Positions 41,541 to 50,600 are shown, counted from the first letter of the stretch. The stretch is DNA of 64,000 nt from Rhodanobacteraceae bacterium (GCA_027019085.1 JALUXG010000040.1:62001-126000), one strand, 5' to 3'. Program-made: numbers and translations. Notes: generated by a model not told the origin, from the letters alone.

Positions 41541-41572
41541 CACCTAACGCCGCCTTAACCGGCGCGGCCACA
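41540..41572 (+). other. Truncated attC of cassette 2
   Basis: GCACCTAAC (R'' extended) then GCCGCCTTAACCGGCGCGGC, a compact hairpin of about 6 bp, without the matching GTTRRRY. Likely the remaining left half of an attC after a deletion that joined it to the phage gene downstream. Confidence 0.5.
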
Positions 41573-41583
41573 GGAGATTGACG

Positions 41584-42057
41584 ATGTGTGACCTACTCAC
41601 AGACCCTTACATGGACGCCGCGCGCGCGCCAGCCGGCTACAGCAAGCCCCAAGTAGGCGCTCTGACGCGTTTCAGCCACAAGGGAGGCACGTTCAACACT
41701 TACCTGTCGGATCTCCGACGAAGTGGCTTCCTGGACGAGCATGACGGCCTGCTGTTTGCCTCGGTGTACGGCATCCAAGCGCTGGGCGCCGATGTGCCGA
41801 TCGCGCCGAAGAGCCACGACGACGTCATGGCGCAGTGGCAGCGCGCGCTGCGTGCCGGCGCGTTCCGGATCCTGCACAGCATCGTTGCCGCGGGTCCGGC
41901 GGGTATCAGCCGCCAGGACTTGGCCCTGGCCGTCGACATGACGGCCAGCGGGGGCACGTTCAACACGTACCTGTCCGATCTTCGCCGCAACGGCCTCATC
42001 ACGGATCGGGACAGCATCTGCTATGCGAACGACATCCTTTTCCCGGAGGACCCATGA
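41584..42057 (+). CDS. Tandem winged-helix-like phage protein (157 aa)
   Basis: AGGAG lies 8 bases before ATG 41584. Two internal repeats share GGTFNTYLSDLRR (about residues 36-48 and 122-134) followed by G-x-[LI], each preceded by a helix; the layout suggests two winged helices, one partly reduced. Such units occur as C-terminal domains of HerA-like ATPases. Possibly DNA-binding. It lies directly right of the cassette island. Confidence 0.72.
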   Translation: MCDLLTDPYMDAARAPAGYSKPQVGALTRFSHKGGTFNTYLSDLRRSGFLDEHDGLLFASVYGIQALGADVPIAPKSHDDVMAQWQRALRAGAFRILHSIVAAGPAGISRQDLALAVDMTASGGTFNTYLSDLRRNGLITDRDSICYANDILFPEDP

Positions 42058-42605
42058 TCAAGGAAGCGATCCAGCGCAAGCTGGCCCTGTATTTCCAGCT
42101 CCACTACGTCCAGACCCGAATGCCCGATTTCATCATCGGAGGTCTCGACGACGCCTATCTGTTGCGCTGGTACATCACGCCGTGGACCGCCTGGCGCCGG
42201 GACGTCCCGGATAAGGACCGCAGTTGGTGGTTTCGCCTGGTCGCGCGGCTGCCGGCGATCTACCTGCACGTCTTCCTGCGCGACGACGACGATCGCGCGC
42301 TGCACGATCATCCATGGAACAACGTGAGTTGGGTGCTCCTGGGCAGCTACATCGAACACACCATCCGCGCCGGCGGCATCCATGTCCGCACGCTTCGCCC
42401 GCGCGGATCGGTGAAGTTCCGCTTCGCCAGAACTGCGCACCGCGTGGAACTGATCAATCGCGCGCCTTGCATGAGCCTGTTCTTCACTGGCTGGCGTTGG
42501 CGCCACTGGGGTTTCCACTGCCCCGACCGTGGCTGGGTGCCATGGCGTGTTTTCACTGCCGTGAATGATGGCGACCGCGGCGCGATCGGACGGGGATGCA
42601 ACTGA
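42054..42605 (+). CDS. Cupin-like phage protein (183 aa)
   Basis: The core reads YLHVFLRDDDDRALHDHPW...LLGSYIEHTI...RPRGSVKFR...AHRVELI...TGWRWRHWGFHCPDRGWVPW, the pattern of a phage cupin group with metal-binding His residues (HDHP and AHRVEL). Reaction unknown; related genes occur in early regions of temperate phages. Overlaps both neighbours. Confidence 0.75.
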   Translation: MIKEAIQRKLALYFQLHYVQTRMPDFIIGGLDDAYLLRWYITPWTAWRRDVPDKDRSWWFRLVARLPAIYLHVFLRDDDDRALHDHPWNNVSWVLLGSYIEHTIRAGGIHVRTLRPRGSVKFRFARTAHRVELINRAPCMSLFFTGWRWRHWGFHCPDRGWVPWRVFTAVNDGDRGAIGRGCN

Positions 42606-42973
42606 TGGATTTGACCAAAGCTTTTTCCATCGCAGAACAAGACAGCCCGGCTTCATGGATCGCCAAGGAAGCTCTTCGGACCATGGCCGCCGAGATCGAA
42701 CGCCTTCAGTCCCGTATATCGCCACAGGCTCACGATCCCAAAATCAGACCGATCCGTTATCTCGATTCACACGCTGACATGCTTCGTATTTGGGCCACTG
42801 GGATCGACTCAGGCGAAATCGATCTCCCTGATTCGGTGCTCATGGTCGTAATCCATAACGACGGACGAAAACCACAACTTTTCCAAACCGCGACTGCACC
42901 CAACAATCTGATCGCCATCGGAGCATTGATGCATTCCGTCTACCGCATTCTTGGAGTTTTAGACGATGACTGA
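42605..42973 (+). CDS. Early phage protein of unknown function (122 aa)
   Basis: The ATG overlaps the previous stop as TGATG. The sequence has an N-terminal helix (DSPASWIAKEALRTMAAEIERLQ) and a small alpha/beta part (SVLMVVIHNDGRKPQLFQT). It runs 8 bp into the next gene. No motif recognised. Confidence 0.65.
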   Translation: MDLTKAFSIAEQDSPASWIAKEALRTMAAEIERLQSRISPQAHDPKIRPIRYLDSHADMLRIWATGIDSGEIDLPDSVLMVVIHNDGRKPQLFQTATAPNNLIAIGALMHSVYRILGVLDDD

Positions 42974-43877
42974 CCGCAAACCCATCCTGTGCCTCGACTT
43001 CGACGGCGTCATCCACGCCTACACGAGCGGCTGGAAAGGTGTTACTCGCATTCCCGACCCCCCGGTCCCTGGCGCGCTGCAGTTCATCGTGGCCGCGCTG
43101 GACCGGTTCCAGGTGGCCATCTACTCGAGCCGGTCCCGGACCTGGTTCGGACGCCAGGCCATGCGGGCGTGGCTGCTCAAGCACCTGATCGACCTGTCGC
43201 CTAACACCCCGCAGGAGGCCCCGGACTGGTGGTACCGGCGTGTCGCGCGCACGGCCTTCGCGGATCCGTGGTCCGAAGAGGTGATCTGGGCGGCAAAGAA
43301 CGTGTGCCGGGAAATCCTGTGGGCCAAGCACAAGCCGCCGGCTACGGTCAGCATCGACGATCGCGCGCTGCTGTTCGACGGCACGTTTCCGTCCTTGGAC
43401 ATGCTGGCCAGCTTCCAGCCCTTGACCAAGCGCTTCGTAGGCGTCGACCACGGATCCGATGATCTGACATGTATGGTCACGGCCGACCGGGACGAGATCG
43501 GAACGATCGGTCATGTTGACCACGGCAAGACGACGCTTGCGGCGGCGCTGACGAAAGTCGGAATGCAACAGCCGCCCGCTTGGGAAGACAGGAATCTTAT
43601 CGAGCTCGCGGCCAAAGTTGCGGGGTACGAATCCGAAGGCTATGAAGACGGCGGTTGGCTGGTGATGCGGTACGGACTGCATACCGCTTTATGGATTCCC
43701 GCGATCGAGCGGTATTGGAATCCCCTCGAAGATGACGGCGACGCGCTGCGCCTGGCGGTGATGCTGAATCTCAGCTTCGAATCGAGTCCGACGGAGGAAC
43801 TGCACGGAACAGATCGGTACGCCGCCACCCGCAAAGCGATCGTCATGGCTGCGGTCGCCATGGCCGAGGATTGCTGA
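42966..43877 (+). CDS. HAD domain / EF-Tu-like P-loop / phage domain fusion (303 aa)
   Basis: Residues 8-17 (LCLDFDGVIH) begin a HAD-like phosphatase domain that continues to SIDDRALLFDG (about residue 140). At about 178-190 a GTPase G1 motif as in EF-Tu appears (IGHVDHGKTTLAAAL) without G2-G5 elements. The last about 100 residues (AGYESEGYEDGGW to AMAEDC) resemble a third small phage domain. Each part is known as a separate phage protein, so the gene probably arose by in-frame deletions, or reflects an assembly gap. Confidence 0.75.
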   Translation: MTDRKPILCLDFDGVIHAYTSGWKGVTRIPDPPVPGALQFIVAALDRFQVAIYSSRSRTWFGRQAMRAWLLKHLIDLSPNTPQEAPDWWYRRVARTAFADPWSEEVIWAAKNVCREILWAKHKPPATVSIDDRALLFDGTFPSLDMLASFQPLTKRFVGVDHGSDDLTCMVTADRDEIGTIGHVDHGKTTLAAALTKVGMQQPPAWEDRNLIELAAKVAGYESEGYEDGGWLVMRYGLHTALWIPAIERYWNPLEDDGDALRLAVMLNLSFESSPTEELHGTDRYAATRKAIVMAAVAMAEDC

Positions 43878-43890
43878 GGCATCGCTATCC

Positions 43891-44103
43891 ATGGCACAAG
43901 GGATCCTTTCTACCGCTGAGCTCCTGAAGGCGACTGGCTACAAGCGGCCAGCCGATCTCGCGAGCTGCCTGCAGCGCCAGGGAGTGCGGTTTTTCGAGGG
44001 GAGGGATGGACCTTGGACGACGATCGGACTGATCGAAGCCGCCGGTGGCCTGCGACCGGCCGGGAACGATGCAGGCGAGATGTACGGAGCGACTATCCTG
44101 TGA
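43891..44103 (+). CDS. DUF4224-like excisionase-type protein (70 aa)
   Basis: The sequence ILSTAELLKATGYKRPADLASCLQRQGVRFF followed by G-x-DGPWTTIG matches the DUF4224 layout: a winged-helix-like protein coded directly upstream of many phage integrases. It probably acts as a directionality factor. Its stop overlaps the GTG start of the integrase. Confidence 0.8.
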   Translation: MAQGILSTAELLKATGYKRPADLASCLQRQGVRFFEGRDGPWTTIGLIEAAGGLRPAGNDAGEMYGATIL

Positions 44104-45230
44104 AGCGCGGCCGGCCACGCAAATACGACGACACCATCCCCGCTCACATCGACCAGCGCAAGATCCCAGACGGGGTCTATTGGGACGCGCGCGATCGCAT
44201 CTGGTACAACCGCCTCTCGCAGCCACGCCGTCTCGCCGGCCCGAAGGCAAGCCTGGCCGACCTGCATCGCCTGATCGAGCTTCGGCGCAACGGTGATGCC
44301 GGCACCATACGGTCACTGCACGCGAAGTTCTGCGGCTCCGACGTCTGGAAGCACCTATCCAAGTCCACGCAGGACGACTACGACTACTGCCTGCAGGTCC
44401 TGGAGCGCCAGAAAACACGCCACGGGCAGCCCGTAGCTGCGCTGGAGGTCGACCGGCTGTCCCGTGTGCTGATCCAGCGCCTGGTCAGCCTGATCGGCGC
44501 GGAGCACCCTTCGAAGGCCGCGCACGTGCTGCGCTACCTGCGGCGCCTGATCAAGTGGGGCATGCAGCATGGCGAGTGCGCGGAGCGCGAGAACCCGGCC
44601 GCGGCCGTCGACGCGCCCAAGGAGCTCCGCGCACCAACCATACCGGACAAGGCCACCATGCGGGGCTACATCACGTTCCTGCGCGCGCATGGCGCGATTC
44701 AAACCCGACGCAAGGGAAGTCTTCCACCCTATCTGTGGGCGCTGACGGAGATCGCCTACCGGTGCCGGCTACGCGGTGTTGAAGTGGTCAACCTGACCGA
44801 TGATCTGGAAACCAAGGAGGGACTGCGCACGGAGCGGCGCAAGGGCAGCCGGGACAACATCGTTGCCTGGTGTCCGGAACTACGGGAGGCGTGGGATGCG
44901 CTGCACGAATGGCGGCGCGAGGTATGGGCCCGGATCCCGGGCTTCGTGATCCCGATTCAAGCATCCCGGCGCGTGCTGGTAGTCAACCAGGCCGGTCAGC
45001 CATTGCAGCGTGAGGCGCTCAAAAGTGCGTGGGATCGCGGCGTGCGCCTGGCCCTGGCCGAGGGCGTGCTGCAAAAGCGCTTCGGCATGCATGCCATGAA
45101 GCACCGCGGCGTCAGCGACACCGCCGGCACCAGAGACGTCAAGCAGCAGGCGTCAGGCCACAAGGAAGCCCGCATGCTCGACGTCTACGACCACGAACTG
45201 CCGCTGGTGAAGCCGGCCGGCATCGACTGA
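44100..45230 (+). CDS. Tyrosine integrase (376 aa)
   Basis: The start is GTG 44100 (VKRGRPRKYDD), overlapping the DUF4224 stop; an upstream ATG exists but its leader is shadow sequence. Catalytic region: Arg in YRCRLRGVEVVNL (about residue 224), HAMKHRG (H-x-x-[KR]), GHKE (about 354) and the nucleophile Tyr in MLDVYDH. N-terminal residues 30-130 form the arm- and core-binding part. It would recombine attP with the 3' end of the adjacent tRNA-Asn. Confidence 0.93.
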   Translation: MKRGRPRKYDDTIPAHIDQRKIPDGVYWDARDRIWYNRLSQPRRLAGPKASLADLHRLIELRRNGDAGTIRSLHAKFCGSDVWKHLSKSTQDDYDYCLQVLERQKTRHGQPVAALEVDRLSRVLIQRLVSLIGAEHPSKAAHVLRYLRRLIKWGMQHGECAERENPAAAVDAPKELRAPTIPDKATMRGYITFLRAHGAIQTRRKGSLPPYLWALTEIAYRCRLRGVEVVNLTDDLETKEGLRTERRKGSRDNIVAWCPELREAWDALHEWRREVWARIPGFVIPIQASRRVLVVNQAGQPLQREALKSAWDRGVRLALAEGVLQKRFGMHAMKHRGVSDTAGTRDVKQQASGHKEARMLDVYDHELPLVKPAGID

Positions 45231-45240
45231 GGATTTTGAA

Positions 45241-45636
45241 ATGGACAAGATAACCCTGCGCGCCATGCAGCGTCCGCCAATCACCGACATTTGGTTCGCA
45301 TGGTTCCCGGTCCGTCTTGGAGCATTAGGCTCAGGGAAGCTGGCTTGGATGCAGCGGGTGTGGCGCAATCGGTGCGGCGGAGTGAAGATCTACCAACCGC
45401 TGGATCGTCCCATGCCTTATCGCCCGGCACCGTGCCCCAACTGTGGCGTCGAGGCTGTGCGCGGATGGGTGGAGTGGATCGATGGTGAAGAGCGGTTCTT
45501 CGTCCAGCACGGCGAACCTATATGCACAACTGGCTCGCGCCGCATGGAGGCGTTCATTCTAGACGAATGGGAGGTCATGGTCTTCCGTTACTGGACCTAT
45601 CTTCACGCAGATTCCACCGAATCCACAAATGGATGA
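45241..45636 (+). CDS. Protein of unknown function after integrase (131 aa)
   Basis: Starts 10 bp after the integrase stop. It has a CPNCG pair (about residue 66) and aromatic segments (WFAWFPVRLGALGSGKLAWM; MVFRYWTYLHA). The pattern resembles small phage proteins near attachment sites. No family recognised. Confidence 0.65.
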   Translation: MDKITLRAMQRPPITDIWFAWFPVRLGALGSGKLAWMQRVWRNRCGGVKIYQPLDRPMPYRPAPCPNCGVEAVRGWVEWIDGEERFFVQHGEPICTTGSRRMEAFILDEWEVMVFRYWTYLHADSTESTNG

Positions 45637-45669
45637 CTTTTCCGCACCTTTTTCCGCATAGCGAAAAGA

Positions 45670-45696
45670 AAGGCCATGCGCACCGCGCAAGGCCTT
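45670..45696. terminator. Bidirectional terminator between tRNA-Asn and prophage arm
   Basis: AAGGCC-a-TGCGC-acc-GCGCA-a-GGCCTT forms an 11-bp stem with one A-A mismatch. On the minus strand TCTTTTC follows, so it can end the tRNA-Asn transcript; on the plus strand GATTTATAT follows, which can end the integrase transcript. Confidence 0.7.
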
Positions 45697-45704
45697 GATT
45701 TATA

Positions 45705-45750
45705 TGGCGCCCGAAGTAGGACTCGAACCTACGACTCCCTGATTAACAGT
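45705..45750. other. Inferred prophage attachment core in tRNA-Asn 3' half
   Basis: The tyrosine integrase lies 475 bp away and tRNA 3' ends are common targets of such enzymes. The intact tRNA at this junction is restored by phage-borne sequence in most systems. The second att copy is not in the window, so the core length cannot be set. Confidence 0.55.
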
Positions 45751-45781
45751 CAGGTGCTCTAACCAGCTGAGCTATTCGGGC
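45705..45781 (-). tRNA. tRNA-Asn (anticodon GTT), with encoded CCA
   Basis: The minus strand folds as a standard tRNA: acceptor GCCCGAA / TTCGGGC, D-arm AGCTCAGCTGGTTAGAGCA, anticodon loop CTGTTAA, T-arm GGTTCGAGTCC, discriminator G and CCA. It is 77 nt. The 3' end faces the integrase, so the attachment core most likely lies in its 3' half. Confidence 0.97.
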
Positions 45782-46052
45782 ATATCTGCAAAATGCGCGT
45801 TGTATCCATCCATGGAGCAAATCCCGTTCGGCTTCCATGCCTCACCCTCGCCTTCGGTGCGACAGTCCACCGGACTGTCGCAAGCACCGAATGCTCGACC
45901 AGCTGAGCTATTCGGGCATATCTGCAAAATGCGCGTTGTATCCGTCCATGGAGCAAATCCCGTTCGGCATCCATGCCTCACCCTCGCTTTCGGTGCGACA
46001 GTCCACCGGACTGTCGCAAGCACCGAATGCTCGACCAGCTGAGCTGTTCGGG
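45763..46052. repeat. 136-bp tandem repeat with tRNA-Asn 5' fragments (2 units plus 18 bp)
   Basis: Units 45763-45898 and 45899-46034 differ at about three positions; a third partial unit follows. Read on the minus strand each unit begins with GCCCGAAYAGCTCAGCTGGT, the 5' end of tRNA-Asn, then departs from the tRNA after the D-stem and contains a long hairpin (45853-45891 and 45989-46027; arms TTCGGTG...CGACAGTCC). The third 5' end belongs to the intact tRNA. No gene was found in 45782-46090. Confidence 0.9.
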
Positions 46053-46090
46053 CAGCGAGCTGGGCATTTTTGCCGCGTTGCGCAATCGTG

Positions 46091-47503
46091 TCAAGCCGGG
46101 CGTGCGGCACCCGCGCCTGCCACACGGTAGCAGGGCTGGTAATCGCTGCCTCCGGGCAACTTCATGCGCTGCTGGTCGACGAAAGCCTGAAGCAGGGCGT
46201 CGAGCGCCTGCATGATCTCGGGGTCGCCGTCGATGTGGAACGGGCCGTCACGTTCGATGGCGCGCATGCCCTCTTCCTTGACATTGCCGGCGACGATACC
46301 GGAAAAGGCACGACGCAGGTCCGCCGCCAGCTCGTGGTGCGGGCGGTCACGGTGGATCCGCAGGGCGGCCATGGCCTGGTGCGTCGGCTCAAACGGCTGC
46401 TGGAAAGCATAGGGGACAGCCAGCGACCAGTTGAAGAAGAAGGCATCCTTGGTGTCCAGGCGGTAATTGAGCACGCGATCCAGGCCGCGCATCATGCTGC
46501 GTGCGACGGCTGCAGGATCATCGATGATGATCTCGTAGCGTTCGGCGATGTCATCACCCAGCGAAAGGCGCAGGAACCGGTCGATCTGGGTGAAATAGTC
46601 CGCCGATCCGGCCGGTCCGCTGAACACCAGTGGGAACGGGATGCCCCGGTTGTCCGGATGCAGCAGGATCCCGAGCAGATAGAGGATTTCCTCGGCCGTG
46701 CCCACGCCGCCGGGAAACACGATGATCCCGTGCCCCATGCGCACGAAGGCTTCAAGGCGCTTTTCGATGTCCGGCATGATGACCAGGTGGTTGACGATCG
46801 GGTTCGGGGACTCGGCGGCGATGATGCCCGGCTCGGTCACGCCGATGTAGCGGTTGCGCCGGCGACGCTGCTTGGCATGGGCGATGGCCGCGCCCTTCAT
46901 CGGTCCCTTCATGGCACCCGGGCCGCAACCGGTGCAGATATCGAGCATGCGCAGGCCCAGCTGGTAACCAACCGCCTTGGTGTAATCGTATTCCTCGCGT
47001 GAAATGGAATGCCCGCCCCAGCACACGATCAGGTTCGGGTCGACATGGGTGCGCAGGATCCGCGCATTGCGCAGGATCTCGAACACGATCTGGGTCAGCC
47101 CTTCCGACCCGGATTCGGTGAACCGCCGCGGCTCGATCTGGGTGGCGACATAGACGATGTCGCGCACCACCGCGACCAGCAGCTCGTTGATGCCACGTAT
47201 GATTTCGCCATCAACGAAAGCCTGCGCCGGGGCCTGGGTCAGTTCGATCTTGATGCCGCGTTCCTGCTGCAGCACCTGAATGTCGAAGTCAGGGTATTTC
47301 GCCAGCATGCCGCGGGGATCGTCGCTGACCGTCCCCGAGGTCAGCACGGCCAGCGCGCAGCGTCTCAGCAAGCCGTGCAGGCCGGAACTGCTGGCATCGC
47401 GCAGTCTTGCCACTTCGCTGCGTGAAAGTATGTCCAGCCCGCCGGCAGGCGAGATCCGGGCATTGACGGGGGCACCGGCCGGGCCGGCCTGGGGATTTCT
47501 CAC
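46091..47503 (-). CDS. ppnN: Nucleotide 5'-monophosphate nucleosidase PpnN
   Basis: GTG 47503 is preceded by GGAG at spacing 8. The 470-residue length and the sequence fit PpnN (YgdH): an N-terminal regulatory part (ISPAGGLDILSRSEVARL), a LOG-type core with HGIIVFPGGVGTAEEI (PGGxGTxxE motif, about residue 290) and CTGCGPGAMKGPMKGA, and a C-terminal extension. It cleaves purine and pyrimidine monophosphates to base and ribose 5-phosphate, and in E. coli responds to (p)ppGpp. The last 15 residues are Ala/Gly-rich. Confidence 0.92.
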   Translation of the reverse strand: MRNPQAGPAGAPVNARISPAGGLDILSRSEVARLRDASSSGLHGLLRRCALAVLTSGTVSDDPRGMLAKYPDFDIQVLQQERGIKIELTQAPAQAFVDGEIIRGINELLVAVVRDIVYVATQIEPRRFTESGSEGLTQIVFEILRNARILRTHVDPNLIVCWGGHSISREEYDYTKAVGYQLGLRMLDICTGCGPGAMKGPMKGAAIAHAKQRRRRNRYIGVTEPGIIAAESPNPIVNHLVIMPDIEKRLEAFVRMGHGIIVFPGGVGTAEEILYLLGILLHPDNRGIPFPLVFSGPAGSADYFTQIDRFLRLSLGDDIAERYEIIIDDPAAVARSMMRGLDRVLNYRLDTKDAFFFNWSLAVPYAFQQPFEPTHQAMAALRIHRDRPHHELAADLRRAFSGIVAGNVKEEGMRAIERDGPFHIDGDPEIMQALDALLQAFVDQQRMKLPGGSDYQPCYRVAGAGAARPA

Positions 47504-47638
47504 TGCATGGTCTCCTTGAACGACCAGCCGGGCTGCTGGAATGCCCGCACTGGCCCGACAAGCTTTGCGGTATTGCATCACCGGGTCAAGCCGACCCGGC
47601 CGTGTGACGGATTACGTGCACGCCGCATCCACAAAAAA

Positions 47639-47662
47639 GCCGGCGCCCTTGCGGACGCCGGC
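47639..47662 (-). terminator. Intrinsic terminator of the TonB receptor gene
   Basis: GCCGGCG / CGCCGGC, 7-bp stem with a 10-base loop, followed on the minus strand by TTTTTTG. It lies 24 bp after the receptor stop codon. The stretch to the next gene start (47504-47638) holds nothing else recognisable. Confidence 0.85.
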
Positions 47663-47685
47663 GGCATGGCTCCTGATGGCGAGAA

Positions 47686-50600
47686 TCAGAAGGTGTACTT
47701 CAGGGTCAGCATGGCCGACCAGCGCGAGACCACACGGGTGGGGTTGCTGCCGGCATCCTGCTGTTGCAGCGGGTTGGCCTGGTAGTTGCCGTACTGGTCC
47801 GTGGGCAGGTAATACACGTACTGGCCCTGGGCGTTGATGCCGCTGTACCCGGCAAGCGTGCGGGTGTTGTACCGAAGGTTCCGCGTCCAGCCCCAGTTCT
47901 TGTTGAGCAGGTTCAGGAAATTGTAGATGTCCAGGCGGACAATGCCCTTGTTGCCCTTGAAGAAGCCGGGCACTTCCTGCTGCAGCGTCAGGTTCAGGGT
48001 GTTGACCCACGGATAGTGCGCGGCGTTGCGGCCGGCAATCTGGCCGCGATGCTTGCGCAGGTAGGCGTCGGAGTTGATGAAATCCTGGAACTGCTGGATC
48101 ACCTGGGCATTGGCCGAACCGTAGGACACGATCGGATCGTTCACCTTCGGGATGTAGACCGGGTCCTCGTAGCGGATGCCGTCGCCATTGACGTCGCCGG
48201 AGAAGATCCAGGTGTACGGCAGACCGGTATGTCCGCTGTAGAAGGCCGACACCATGGTGTTGTAGCTGCCGAAGAAGGCATGGCTCCAGGTCACGCCCAG
48301 CTTGATGCTCTTGGCGATCTGGCGGTCCGCCGTGGTGGCCACGTTGGTGTTCGGGTTCACGCGCGCGACGTACTTGTAACCAGACGAGGCCTGCGAGCTG
48401 TTACCCGGGTTGACTTCCGTGGCATGGTTCAGCGTGAAGGCCGCGTTGGCCGACCAGCCATTGGCGAAGGGCTTATCCAGGGCAAAGGTGATGCTGTCGG
48501 TCTTGCCCTTGCTGGTGTTGGCCAGGATGGTCGAGTCGTAGGTGAAGCTCGGGTTCGAACCGCTGTTGGGACGACCCGATCCGGTCACCGGATTGGCCCA
48601 GTACTGGTAGCGACCGTCCGGCAGCATGCCCGACGGGGTGCCGATGTTGGGCGCCAGGTAGAGGATGGCGTCCTTGGCCTGGGTGTGCAGGTACTCGATC
48701 GATCCGATCATGCCCCACCACGGCAGTTCACGATCCAGCGCCAGGCTGAACTTCCAGACGGTCGGCAGCTTGAAGTTGGGCGTGATGGCGTCGACCTTCA
48801 TCAGCGAGGATCCGCCGCCCGTGGGGATGTTCTGCGCGAACGGATCCGGGCTGAATGGTGCCGAAGAGGGGCTGTACGAACGGTAGGATGCCTGGGTCAG
48901 GCCGTTGTTCTGGTACGGGTTGGTCATCCACACCGCCGGCGGGAAGGTCTGGAACAGACCGAAACCACCGCGCAACTGGGTCAGCTTCTCGGTGTCGAAG
49001 GTGTAGTTGAACGAGAAGCGCGGCTCGATCACCTTGTTCCTGAAGCCCAGCGAGCTGTTGTTGGGATAACCGAACGCCTGCTGGAAGGCCGCATTGTAAG
49101 GCGGCTTCTTGTTCGCCTTGGGAATGTCCACGCGCACGCCGTACTGCACCGACAGGTTGTCGTTGACCTGCCAGGTGTCCTGGATGAACGGGCTGTACTG
49201 CGAGTAGGTCCACTTCGCGGCCACGTCATTGATGGTGTAACCCGGAGCCGGCTGGTACAGGTCGTAACGGTAGTAGTTCCCGGACTGGAAGTCGGCGATG
49301 GAATTGAAGATGTAGGCGCCGAATTCGGTGCGACCGAACAGGTTGTAGATCTTGTTGCGCTCGGCGTAGATGCCGCCCTTGATGGTGTGATCGCCGACGT
49401 AGTAGGTACCGGCCCAGAAGAAGGTCATCTTCTTGGTGTCGATCTTGTTGTAATGGCGGTACTGCTCTTCACCGGTGTAGACGTACGGACTGCGGTAGCC
49501 GTTGATGTACACCTGGATCTGCGGCGCCTGGGTCGGCACGTTGGTGTTCTGCACGTAGTGCTGGTAGCCGACCTTGGTCTGGGTGGAGAAACTGTCGCTC
49601 CAGTCGTCGTACAACTCCAGGGACAGGTTGGTGGTCTTGATGTCCTTGACGTACATGAAGTTGTTGGTGCCGATCGAGCGGGACGAATTGCCCAGCAGGT
49701 TCGGCAGCGTTTCATGCGTCTTGTTGAACGCCAGCGTGGCGCGGTGGCTGTCGTTGATGTTCCAGTCGATCTTGCCGAGGTAGCGCTTGTCCTCCAGCGT
49801 CACCGCGCTGGAACCGCCGAAGCCGCCGGTCTTGATGCCGTAGTTGTTGGCGATGTTGATGATCTGCTGCACGTCACCCGGCGACAGCTTGTTGGACGTC
49901 GACGGGCCATTACCCAGCGCGTAATCCAGGCCGTTGGCCGAGTCGGCGCCGATGCCGGTGACCTTCTGCTTTTCGGCAGCCAGGAAGAAGAACAGCTTGT
50001 CCTTGATGATTGGGCCGCCCAGGGTAAAGCCGGTGGTGGTGTTCTTCTTGAAGCCGTTGTACTTGTAGCCCGGGTTGCTCGGATCGAGCCAGCCGGCATC
50101 ACCCACCATGCTCTTGGCGTTCTGGTAGACGTAGTACACCGAGCCATGGAACTGGTTGGTGCCCGACTTGGTGACCGCGTTGATGGCGGCACCCACGGTG
50201 TCCGAAGCCACGTCATAGTCGGAAGTGGCAATGTTGTACTGGGCGATGGTGTCGACCGAAATCGGCGTGTTCTGGTACGGCAGACCGTTGGCGTTGAGAC
50301 CGAACGGGTCGCCCACGGAAACACCGTCCACCTGGATGCTGTTGTAACGGTTCGGCAAGCCGGCCAGGGTGATCGAGCCGTTGCCCTGGTCGGTGACGTT
50401 GATGCGTGGATCCAGGCGTGCGATATCGTCAATGGAACGGTTGGCTTCCGGAGAGGCCTGCAGTTCGCGCTGCGAGACCGTCATCGACAGACCCTTGTTG
50501 TCGGGGTTGAACATGTCGGTCAGCGCCGTGGAGGTGACGGTGACAGCCCCCAGGCTCTGCGCATTGCTCACACCCGCGCCAAGGGTCAGGTTGACGGATG

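Larger units (their letters stand above)
41099..41572 (+). mobile_element. Integron-type gene cassette 2, 3' end truncated
   Basis: It begins with TTAGGTGC after G 41098 and its gene is followed by GCACCTAAC (41540-41548), exactly complementary to the 9 bases GTTAGGTGC at the start. A short GC-rich palindrome follows (GCCGCC...GGCGCGGC), but no second GTTRRRY core; the next phage gene begins at once. So the right half of this attC is lost. Confidence 0.7.
1..45781. mobile_element. Prophage, podovirus-like, left end outside window
   Basis: A contiguous set of phage modules runs from the window start to the tRNA-Asn gene: virion proteins, capsid, portal, terminase, lysis, replication, repressor switch and tyrosine integrase. 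The N4-gp56 type capsid, a large portal and the absence of a sheath or tape-measure-like gene suggest a podovirus. Integration at tRNA-Asn is inferred from the integrase lying next to the 3' end of that tRNA. The distal attachment site and the rest of the giant gene are not in the window, so the full length is unknown but exceeds 45 kb. Confidence 0.93.

Noticed and set aside
43490-43560. A phage-encoded translation factor based on the GHVDHGKT motif
   Set aside because: Only the G1 P-loop is present; the switch regions and NKxD are absent, so no functional GTPase or elongation factor is claimed.
45763-46052. CRISPR array
   Set aside because: The units are 136 bp, contiguous and without variable spacers; they are tandem tRNA-associated repeats.
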